Made by a program: the position numbers and the translations under genes. From Pirellula staleyi DSM 6068 (lineage in GTDB: Bacteria > Planctomycetota > Planctomycetia > Pirellulales > Pirellulaceae), in contig CAMDKL010000055.1 in NCBI GenBank assembly GCA_945900945.1, positions 1 through 35,389 on the forward strand: a stretch of 35,389 nucleotides of DNA, given 5' to 3'. Numbering within the stretch: the first letter of the stretch is position 1; each line of letters starts with the position of its first letter. The notes beneath the pieces were generated by a model, which worked only from the letters and a program-made list of their open reading frames with translations, did not search any database and was not told where the DNA came from. Shown here in pieces: positions 9,255 to 16,170 of the stretch.

Positions 9255-9267
9255 AGCACTCACGTAC

Positions 9268-9289
9268 GTCAGCCTGTCCTCAGGCGGAC
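9268..9289 (+). repeat. REP-like hairpin, copy C
   Basis: Arms GTCAGCCT and AGGCGGAC (one mismatch) around loop GTCCTC, preceded by CACGTAC, so GTAC replaces GTAG. It forms an inverted pair with copy D 29 bases downstream, like the paired REPs in bacterial BIME elements. Confidence 0.75.
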
Positions 9290-9318
9290 ATTAGATTTTC
9301 AGCAAAACAGCTTAGCAT

Positions 9319-9340
9319 GTTCGGCTGAGGACAGCCGAAC
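9319..9340 (-). repeat. REP-like hairpin, copy D
   Basis: Perfect arms GTTCGGCT / AGCCGAAC with loop GAGGAC, followed by CTACGTGAG. On the minus strand this reads CACGTAG, hairpin, loop GTCCTC. The stem bases differ from copies A-C but are compensated on both arms, so the hairpin itself is conserved. Confidence 0.8.
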
Positions 9341-9473
9341 CTACGTGAGTCGCCGATCGCGGTTTGGGTACCGTTCACTCTTTTGGTGGATCATGCTAGG
9401 ATAACGAGCCTTTTGACAGGCTTGCTTGTCAGAGTTTTAGGCAGATCATTCCACCAACCTTCGACATCGCCCC

Positions 9474-10928
9474 ATGGAAAAATCCCTTCATTCGCTGTCA
9501 CTGCAATTCGGGACATCTGAGCAAACGGGAAAAACCAAGCAAACCGAGCTCATATCCAGCAAACTCATGGCCGATCCGCGAATTGGGAAAGCCAAAGAGT
9601 TGCTTGCCGCTGCCTTAAAGGAATACAGTTCGACGATTGACGCCGTGCGTTCGGCAGATCCCGTACTGGTGCCGCAATATCAAGAAGCGTTAGCGCGGCT
9701 TGCCGTTGCTCGAGGTGGTGCTCCCTATTTCCCCTACATCACAAGTGGAATTGGCAACGGACCTTTTGTTGAACTTGGAGATGGTAGTGTCAAGCTAGAT
9801 TTCATTGTTGGGATTGGAGTTCATGGGTTGGGGCATAGCCATCCGGCAATGTTGGCTGCGACCGTAGACGCGGGTCTCGAGGATACCGTCATGCAAGGCA
9901 ATCTCCAACACAATTCGGGCTCGTTGGCAATGTGTGAAAGGTTGCTTGGACTTGCCAATCAGCATGGGGCCAAGCTCGATCATTGTTTGCTCAGTACCAG
10001 TGGCGCGATGGCAAATGAAAACTCACTGAAGATCGCGTTCCACAATCGTTTCCCAGCTTTCCGAGTGATCTGCATGGACAATTGCTTTGCCGGTCGAAGC
10101 CTTGCACTTGCCCAATTAACAGATCGCCCCGCCTATCGTGCTGGCCTTCCTAAGACGCTCGATGTGGATTTTATTCCGATGTTCCATCCTGCGGATCCCG
10201 AGGGAACAACGCGAGGTGCGATTGAAACGCTAAAAAGGTTGCTGGCACGCCACCCTGGCGAATATGCCTGCCTTTGGATAGAGCTAGTGGCAGGCGAGGG
10301 GGGGTACTATCCAGGCACCAAACCGTACTTTGAGGAGCTATGCAAAATTTGCCAAGCACACAAAGTACTCGTAATCTTTGATGAAGTGCAAACGTTTTCC
10401 CGATTAAGCCAACCATTTGCGTTCCAGCACTTTGGTCTCGACGCCTATGCTGACTTGGTAACGCTAGGCAAAATCACACAGGTTTGCGCAACACTTTACG
10501 GTGATCGATTAAAACCCAAAGAACCGGTTCTTTCTCAAACCTTTACTGGCGCAACGGCATCGATACGGTGTGGACTCGCCATTCTAGATGAACTGGAATC
10601 GAAGAAGTGCTTTGGTCAAAATGGCTGGAATGTGCGTCGCCATCAATATTTCAAAAGCAAGCTCGAACAATTGGCAAAGAAGTATCCTGGCAAACTTAGT
10701 GGTCCGTACGGCGAGGGAATGATGATCGCATTCACGCCCGGGGACGGTGAAGCTGACGTTGCGAAAGACATGCTCATGCGACTCTATAATTTAGGCCTCA
10801 TGGGCTTCTTGGCAGGCAGCAATCCAAACAGAATTCGGTTCTTGCCGCCACCAGGTGTCACAACGGAACAGCACATCGATTCTGCATGCGGAATCATCGA
10901 GCAAGCGATCAGGGAAATGGGGGAATAG
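9474..10928 (+). CDS. Class III PLP-dependent aminotransferase
   Basis: A 484-residue cytoplasmic aminotransferase of the acetylornithine/ornithine fold. Visible features are GIGVHGLGHSHPAM (glycine-rich cofactor-site segment), STSGAMANENSLKIA (the SGxxAxExAxK block), WIELVAGEGGYYPG, VIFDEVQTFSR (Asp303 for the pyridine nitrogen, Gln306) and TLGKITQ with the Schiff-base Lys333. The substrate cannot be fixed: the family covers acetylornithine, 4-aminobutyrate, ornithine, lysine and diamino acids. The first 35 residues are poorly conserved in type and an internal ATG at residue 32 (MADPRIG) is an alternative start. It converges on the methyltransferase gene with 32 bp between the stops. Confidence 0.9.
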   Translation: MEKSLHSLSLQFGTSEQTGKTKQTELISSKLMADPRIGKAKELLAAALKEYSSTIDAVRSADPVLVPQYQEALARLAVARGGAPYFPYITSGIGNGPFVELGDGSVKLDFIVGIGVHGLGHSHPAMLAATVDAGLEDTVMQGNLQHNSGSLAMCERLLGLANQHGAKLDHCLLSTSGAMANENSLKIAFHNRFPAFRVICMDNCFAGRSLALAQLTDRPAYRAGLPKTLDVDFIPMFHPADPEGTTRGAIETLKRLLARHPGEYACLWIELVAGEGGYYPGTKPYFEELCKICQAHKVLVIFDEVQTFSRLSQPFAFQHFGLDAYADLVTLGKITQVCATLYGDRLKPKEPVLSQTFTGATASIRCGLAILDELESKKCFGQNGWNVRRHQYFKSKLEQLAKKYPGKLSGPYGEGMMIAFTPGDGEADVAKDMLMRLYNLGLMGFLAGSNPNRIRFLPPPGVTTEQHIDSACGIIEQAIREMGE

Positions 10929-10960
10929 GAATGGGCTTGTATTGAGCGAACCCTCTGCGG

Positions 10961-11848
10961 CTAATGAATAATCCGAGCTATCAAATGCCGGATGGCTGGT
11001 AAGGAAAGTGAATTACCAAGCAAATGCCATTGCCTTTGAATAGATAAAGTATCGGGCAAGTGAAAATTATCTTGAAAGCCGAGCAAACGAGCTACTTCGC
11101 GAGGAGAAAATCGCCGGAAACCGGATGGTGTTTCCAAATACGAGCCTGATCGCACGATGGCTTTGCCATAAGAGGACGCAAAGCAAGCGGTCATAGCCGA
11201 TTCGTTCGCCATAGAGACTCGATCCATCGCATCGAAATAACGATCGACGGTTTTCGTTTCGAGCCAGAGGGTTGCGTGCGTTTCGGGCGTAATGTTTTTG
11301 TCGACGATCTCTCTTAGCGATCTTGGCGCTAAAATCGGCTTTGGTATTTCGGGGAGGCTTTCTAATGATGCGATGCAATAGACGCGGGGTCTACGATTGG
11401 GCCAGCCGAGAGCTGACGGGCAAATCGTGTATGTATGTAGATGATAACCGACCTGCTGCCATCGATCATGCAAATGTTGATACGTTTGGGACGTTTCAAA
11501 ACCGATCACGTTCTCTATACAAACCAAAGGAGGACGGAGCGAGGCAACAACATGGATCAGATGCCGAATGGCATCGGAACGTGGGTCTTTTAGATCGCGC
11601 CGAGCGCCACGTTGGGTAAACGGAGTACAGGGAGGGCTCATCCACCAAAAGTCGGCACGGTGGCATGAGAACCATTCCAAGGGGAGACTAGCAATCTCTT
11701 TAACAGAGTAGCAGTGCTTGAAATTCGCCGAGTAAACTTCCCGTGCGCTCTGGTCGATGTCGATGGCTTCGACAATTTCAAGATCTGGAAATGCTGCCGC
11801 GAATCCCCCGATACCAGCAAAAAGTTCTAGGACTCGCACGTGAACCAT
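10961..11848 (-). CDS. Dnmt2-like cytosine-5 methyltransferase
   Basis: A 295-residue AdoMet-dependent C5-cytosine methyltransferase. Motif I is LELFAGIGGFAAAF (7-20), motif IV is WMSPPCTPFTQRG with catalytic Cys74, motif VI is IENVIGF (Glu112), motif VIII is NRRPRVYCIA, and motif X is LLGNSLSL (276-283). The text around these motifs follows eukaryotic Dnmt2/TRDMT1 rather than restriction-type enzymes: MSPPCxPFT, ENVxGFExSxT, SPTSLGxPNxRxR-like ICPSALGWPNRRPR, CFxxxYG (CFASSYGKA, 222-230), RRFSPREVARLLGF, and GNSL instead of GNAV. The protein is short because the target-recognition region is small, as in Dnmt2. Dnmt2 methylates C38 of tRNA-Asp in eukaryotes, and a Geobacter homologue is known to act on tRNA-Glu; RNA rather than DNA as substrate is my inference. 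No nuclease gene is adjacent. Confidence 0.88.
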   Translation of the reverse strand: MVHVRVLELFAGIGGFAAAFPDLEIVEAIDIDQSAREVYSANFKHCYSVKEIASLPLEWFSCHRADFWWMSPPCTPFTQRGARRDLKDPRSDAIRHLIHVVASLRPPLVCIENVIGFETSQTYQHLHDRWQQVGYHLHTYTICPSALGWPNRRPRVYCIASLESLPEIPKPILAPRSLREIVDKNITPETHATLWLETKTVDRYFDAMDRVSMANESAMTACFASSYGKAIVRSGSYLETPSGFRRFSPREVARLLGFQDNFHLPDTLSIQRQWHLLGNSLSLPAIRHLIARIIH

Positions 11849-11885
11849 TTTCGATAAAGAAGCATGGCCCTGGCCTGATGAAAAT

Positions 11886-11944
11886 ACTAACCCGACGCGT
11901 TAGCGATGGCTTGAAACTTTCCCTCGCTAACGCGTCGGGTTAGT
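11886..11944. repeat. Long perfect inverted repeat upstream of the methyltransferase
   Basis: Arms of 21 bp are perfectly complementary: ACTAACCCGACGCGTTAG... at 11886-11906 and its reverse complement at 11924-11944, with a 17-base spacer. Outside it, CTGATGAAAA (11875-11884) pairs with TTTTCATCAG (11976-11985), giving a nested outer stem. It lies between the DUF1080 stop and the methyltransferase start, both on the minus strand, so it may end the DUF1080 transcript or belong to a dispersed repeat family. The element at 19289-19312 shares the CTAACGC...GCGTTAG ends. Confidence 0.85.
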
Positions 11945-12006
11945 GGAAAAGCCATTAATCAACTGGGATACGCGGTTTTCATCAGACCAGCAAGAAACGC
12001 AAGTAT

Positions 12007-12744
12007 TTAAGGCAAAACGCGAATTTTGATATCTTTGAATTCAACCGGAGCCCCTTCGGATTCAAGGCAAAGGAATCCTTCGGCCGGCGAAGCGTCACTG
12101 CCGCCAGAAACTTCATGGCCATTGACCCAAAGTCGGACTTCGCCATTGATTGCCCTAACATAGTAGTGATTCCAAGCCGGCGAACTGAGGCTATGGTTCG
12201 ATTTAGGAAAGCTTCTCGAGCCGTCGGGTGACAAAGGAGGGAATGGTTTCAGCTTGGATTTTCCGACTGGAAAGATATCCCCGTTTGTTGAAAACCAAAT
12301 CGCTTTTTTGCCAGAAGATTTTTCATATTGCTGAGTGTACCCGTTGTCGAGTACCTGGACTTCGATCCCGGCTCCTGGAAGTTTATTGGATGGTAAATCG
12401 ACAAGCACTTCTTCTGGTGTCCAAAGAAAGAAACCTGAATTACCAGCAACCGACAGATGCCGCCAATGGGCCACGAATTCAATGTTCTTGTACTTCTTGG
12501 CTGAACGGAGTACTCCAATCGGTTTGCCAGTGCAGTGAACGGTCGAACCGTCCCAAACCCAGGTGTCTTCGTTGCAGTTTGCTCTAACAAAATCTTCCTT
12601 GCCAAGCGAAACCCAATCGGGCCCGTTGCCATCAATCATGGCAAACGAAACGGCTTTAGGCTCCTCCTGTGCAGCAGCCAGCCCTAGAAAACCGACGAAC
12701 AAACCTTGTAAACAGAGTACTCGAATTGCAAACTTGTGAACCAT
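12007..12744 (-). CDS. DUF1080-type secreted protein (3-keto-disaccharide hydrolase-like domain)
   Basis: A 245-residue exported protein. The start chosen is ATG at 12744, giving MVHKFAIRVLCLQGLFVGFLGLAAAQEEP, a signal peptide with an AAA-Q cleavage region; AAAGG lies about ten bases upstream. The body fits the concanavalin-like jelly-roll DUF1080 domain: W..GSTVHCTGKPIGVLRSAKKYKNIEF, GNSGFFLW, LPGAGIEVQVLDNGY, WNHYYVRAINGEVRLWVNGHEV and GFLCLESEGAPVEFKDIKIR. These proteins are greatly expanded in planctomycetes and are linked to carbohydrate processing; the substrate is not readable. The gene starts seven bases after the radC stop and its ribosome-binding site lies inside the radC end, so the two are probably co-transcribed although unrelated in function. 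Confidence 0.85.
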   Translation of the reverse strand: MVHKFAIRVLCLQGLFVGFLGLAAAQEEPKAVSFAMIDGNGPDWVSLGKEDFVRANCNEDTWVWDGSTVHCTGKPIGVLRSAKKYKNIEFVAHWRHLSVAGNSGFFLWTPEEVLVDLPSNKLPGAGIEVQVLDNGYTQQYEKSSGKKAIWFSTNGDIFPVGKSKLKPFPPLSPDGSRSFPKSNHSLSSPAWNHYYVRAINGEVRLWVNGHEVSGGSDASPAEGFLCLESEGAPVEFKDIKIRVLP

Positions 12745-12751
12745 AATTAAT

Positions 12752-13699
12752 CTACCTTTCTGCCATAATGCTTCGACCACGTTCTTTGGCCACGATGATA
12801 TGGTCTAGAACACGGATACCGACGACATCACCTACTTGTACTAATCGATCCGTTACCGCCTTGTCTTCACGACTTGGGGTAGGATCGCCGGACGGGTGAT
12901 TGTGAACCAATAGAATAGCAGATGCGGAGTCGCGAATTGCGGCTCGGAAAACTTCTCTTGGGTGAACAAGACTCGCATCGAGGGTTCCAACCGTGATCAA
13001 ATGGGAGTTGATTGGCCCGTGTTGTGTGTCCAAGGTTACGATGTGAAATTCCTCTTGCTTGCCATCGATCGCAAGACGCCTAAAGACCCGCATGCAATAT
13101 CGAATCGCATCGTCAGAGCCTTGAATGCGGTCCGGCGGTCGCGGTTGCTGGTCTTGAATCAGGGCAACTCGCCGTCCAAGTTCAATGCCAGCCATGACTT
13201 GAGCGTAGCTGTCTTTTCTAATGGTTTTGCTAATATCTCGCAATTCCGCCAAGCTGGCGTCAGCCAATTGAGGGACGCGCTGGTCTGGGAATCGATTGGA
13301 AAGCTTTCGCCCAGCTTGGATTGCGGACTCGCCGACGACGCCTACCCGAATCAGGATTGCGATCAGTTGCGCATCGGTTAGTTTGGCTGCTCCGTCTCGC
13401 AATAGTTGTTCACGCGGTCGATCTTGTTCCGGTGATTGCTTGATTTGCTCACCGTAGACTTGGCTATCGATCCAGTTGTCCGGGGTGCATGAGGGGTTGC
13501 TGACCCACCGAAAAAACTCTTGCTTGTCTCTTTCTACGCGGCTGAGCAATCCGTCGCGTGTCAACTGATTTAAGACCTTGGTAACATAGGCAGCATTCGC
13601 ATCGCGACATACCTGCTTTGCCCCCTCCGACGAAAAATCAACTAGTTCGCGGATAGCGTAAAGAATGGACTTCAGTTTTCGTTTACGCTCGTCGCTCAT
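12752..13699 (-). CDS. radC: RadC/JAB-domain protein with N-terminal winged-helix-like extension
   Basis: A 315-residue protein from ATG 13699 (MSDERKRKLKS). The C-terminal two thirds are RadC-like: PREQLLRDGAAKLTDAQLIAILIRVG (helical start of RadC), then EVFRAAIRDSASAILLVHNH and PSGDPTPSREDK, which supply the JAB metal site (Glu249, His266, His268, Asp279). RadC proteins have been implicated in DNA metabolism but their biochemical role is unsettled. Residues 1 to about 75 (ILYAIRELVDFSSEGAKQVC, then VTKVLNQLTRDGLLSRVERD) look like a winged-helix DNA-binding domain, which ordinary RadC lacks. A TTG at 13783 would add 28 residues in the same frame, but that DNA contains REP-like text, so the ATG is preferred. 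Confidence 0.85.
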   Translation of the reverse strand: MSDERKRKLKSILYAIRELVDFSSEGAKQVCRDANAAYVTKVLNQLTRDGLLSRVERDKQEFFRWVSNPSCTPDNWIDSQVYGEQIKQSPEQDRPREQLLRDGAAKLTDAQLIAILIRVGVVGESAIQAGRKLSNRFPDQRVPQLADASLAELRDISKTIRKDSYAQVMAGIELGRRVALIQDQQPRPPDRIQGSDDAIRYCMRVFRRLAIDGKQEEFHIVTLDTQHGPINSHLITVGTLDASLVHPREVFRAAIRDSASAILLVHNHPSGDPTPSREDKAVTDRLVQVGDVVGIRVLDHIIVAKERGRSIMAER

Positions 13700-13802
13700 T
13701 TGCAGGAAGCCCTTTTTCGACAATTTCTTCGGTTTTTTATGAGCGAGGTAATGGAGCAACACGTAGGCTGACGTAGCCAACAAGGGTGGAAAACTGCTTG
13801 TT

Positions 13803-13824
13803 GTCCAGCTGAGGACAGCCGGAC
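13803..13824 (-). repeat. REP-like hairpin, copy E
   Basis: Arms GTCCAGCT and AGCCGGAC (one G:T-type mismatch) around loop GAGGAC, followed by CTACGTGAA. A second partial copy, TGTCCTACGTGAA, follows directly at about 13835-13847. On the minus strand it reads TTCACGTAG then the hairpin. It lies in the divergent gap between radC and the prc-type protease. Confidence 0.75.
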
Positions 13825-14079
13825 CTACGTGAACTGTCCTACGTGAATTTCCATGATACTAACTCCGTTTGCCACAGGGTGTGGGGGCTTGAGGAACGAC
13901 ATTTTAGGCATATTTAGATCCATGTTGCCTTCCCAACACGGATTTCCTACCATTGAGTTGTGATAAAGTAAGGCGGTTGGGCAGGATTTATGCAACCGAT
14001 TTCGCAGGACACCGGCGAAATCCGGCGTCTGCCTTTCGCACTTTTTGATCCAAATTCAAATCCTAGCAAGAAATTTATT

Positions 14080-16170
14080 ATGCGCACGCGAATTCAGAGC
14101 ATACGAAAAAAGGCCAATCGGAAAGCGTTTTTGGGGATTCTATGCACCTCGATTTTGGCCGCAATCCCTGCAAACCTCTTCGCAGACGAATTACAACGCG
14201 TATCGCAATTGAACGAGCCACCCGCCATTACGAAATCCGTCGTCCGAACGGTAAGGATGCTTGTCGAACAAGCACACATCTTGCACCCAAAGTTTAATGA
14301 CGAAGTTTCCGCCCACGGATTTGAAATATTTCTCAAAAACATTGACCCAATGAAGTCCTATTTTCTGGCTTCGGACATCGAGGAGTTTAAGCCCTACGAA
14401 ATGAAGCTGGACGATCTTCTCAAGGCCAATAACATCCAGTTCGCTTACAGCGCCTACAAGCGATACCTCGAACGACTTGAACAAGTCATGCCGATCATTC
14501 ATCAGCAAATCGACACTCAACATGATTTCAAAGTGGCCGAAACCATCGCAGCAGATGCAAAAGAAATCGGCTATGCCAAAGATCTAAAGGAAATTACCGA
14601 CCGATGGCGAAAGACCATCAAATTGAGCATTTTATCGATGCGCTCCGATGGCAAGACCGAAGACGAGATCAAGGAAGCACTACATAAGAGGTATCGAACA
14701 CTCTACAATATGAAATCTCAGACCGATGTCGACGAGTTGCTCGAACTCTATCTGACTTCACTCACCAATGCCCTTGATCCGCATACGACGTACATGGCTC
14801 CGCAGGAGCAAGAGGACTTCACCGTCCATCTCAAACTGGAACTCAAAGGCATCGGTGCTACTCTTCGACCGGACGACGGTGCAACGGTTGTCGAGACCCT
14901 CGTTCCGGGTGGCGCTGCCGATTTGGACGGACGAATCAAGATAGGAGATCAGATCGTTGCAGTTGCGCAAGACGATGGCTCCTCGCCAATTGAAACTCAA
15001 GATATGAAACTAAAGGACGTCGTCAAGATGATCCGCGGCGAAGCTGGCACGCGAGTTAAGTTGCACGTCAAAACGAAAGCAGGCGGTGACGTCCAAATCT
15101 ACGAAATCACGCGAGCTTTAATCAAGCTCGAGGACTCCGCTGCCCGTTCCGAAATTATCGAGGACGGTACGAAGCTAGATGGCACACCATACAAGATCGG
15201 ATATATCAATTTGCCCAGTTTCTATCTGGACATGGACGGTGCGAAATCGGGCAAGGCAAATTTTCGAAGCACAACTGCCGATATGAAGTCCATCCTCAAA
15301 AACTTCCGAGAATCCAAAGTGGATGTGGTCGTTTTGGATCTAAGCCGAAATGGAGGTGGATCGCTGCCCGAATCGGTATCCACCACAGGACTCTTTATTG
15401 ACCAGGGGTCCGTGGTTCAAGTCAAGTCGCCGGACGGAAAGGTCGAGTCACTCGATGACGAGGAACGAGGTGTCTCCTGGGATGGGCCGCTCGTCGTCAA
15501 GATCAGCCAGATGAGTGCCAGCGCTAGCGAAATTTTTGCCGGAGCGATTCAAGACTATGGACGAGGAATTATCGTAGGCGACCCAAAAACACACGGAAAA
15601 GGCACGGTACAAACACTGATGGACCTCGCACCCTATATGTTTGGCCCCAATTCCAAAAAATCCTATGGAGCCCTGAAACTCACGATTCAACAGTTCTATT
15701 TGCCCGACGGCAGATCCACTCAATTGGAGGGCGTTTCGTCCGACGTCGTCTTGCCATCCATTACCGCTAAGCTCGATATTTCGGAAAGCGACCTCGACTA
15801 TCCGCTACCAGTGGACAAGGTTCCTGCTCGACCACACAAAAACTATCGTATGGTCGATAGTGCTATGAAAATAATGTTGCAACAAGCCGCCGACCAACGT
15901 ATCGCGAAAAGCAGTGAATTCGAAAAACTCCTTTCCAAAATTGATGCGTATGTTAAACAAAAGGATGACAAAACGTATTCGTTGAAAGAATCCGATTTCC
16001 TGGCACGCCGCAAGGAGCTTAATTCGGAAAAAGAAGAAGACGACCAAGTCGAGGCCAAAGCCGAACGAAATAAGATTTACAATCCTAGCTTCTACAATCA
16101 GGAGGTTATCAACGTCGCACGCGACTACGTGGATGCTCTCAAGCTCACCAATAAATTGATAGCGAAGTAA
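14080..16170 (+). CDS. prc: C-terminal processing peptidase (S41 family, Prc/Tsp type)
   Basis: A 696-residue periplasmic protease counted from ATG 14080, where MRTRIQSIRKKANRKAFLGI and the following hydrophobic stretch to ANLFADE make a clear signal peptide. An in-frame ATG at 13990 would add 30 poorly structured residues and is the alternative. Domain order is the N-terminal Tsp helical domain, a PDZ domain at about 235-315 (ELKGIGATLRPDDGATVVETL), the peptidase core, and a C-terminal DUF3340-like helical domain. The catalytic dyad lies in SASASEIFAGAIQDYG (479-494) and GKGTVQ (Lys507), as in E. coli Prc. Prc trims or destroys periplasmic proteins with exposed C-termini, including peptidoglycan hydrolases. 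The next gene starts on the base after its stop codon. Confidence 0.93.
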   Translation: MRTRIQSIRKKANRKAFLGILCTSILAAIPANLFADELQRVSQLNEPPAITKSVVRTVRMLVEQAHILHPKFNDEVSAHGFEIFLKNIDPMKSYFLASDIEEFKPYEMKLDDLLKANNIQFAYSAYKRYLERLEQVMPIIHQQIDTQHDFKVAETIAADAKEIGYAKDLKEITDRWRKTIKLSILSMRSDGKTEDEIKEALHKRYRTLYNMKSQTDVDELLELYLTSLTNALDPHTTYMAPQEQEDFTVHLKLELKGIGATLRPDDGATVVETLVPGGAADLDGRIKIGDQIVAVAQDDGSSPIETQDMKLKDVVKMIRGEAGTRVKLHVKTKAGGDVQIYEITRALIKLEDSAARSEIIEDGTKLDGTPYKIGYINLPSFYLDMDGAKSGKANFRSTTADMKSILKNFRESKVDVVVLDLSRNGGGSLPESVSTTGLFIDQGSVVQVKSPDGKVESLDDEERGVSWDGPLVVKISQMSASASEIFAGAIQDYGRGIIVGDPKTHGKGTVQTLMDLAPYMFGPNSKKSYGALKLTIQQFYLPDGRSTQLEGVSSDVVLPSITAKLDISESDLDYPLPVDKVPARPHKNYRMVDSAMKIMLQQAADQRIAKSSEFEKLLSKIDAYVKQKDDKTYSLKESDFLARRKELNSEKEEDDQVEAKAERNKIYNPSFYNQEVINVARDYVDALKLTNKLIAK

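Noticed and set aside
8843-9263. Minus-strand frames overlapping the faint GGDEF-like ORF, including a short one ending LGLLDLQKEVGMEITEAEQ
   Set aside because: No start signals and only short stretches look coding; the plus-strand frame is longer and has better codon use, though neither is secure.
10961-11848. Restriction-modification system
   Set aside because: No endonuclease or specificity gene adjoins the methyltransferase, and its motifs are of the Dnmt2 type.
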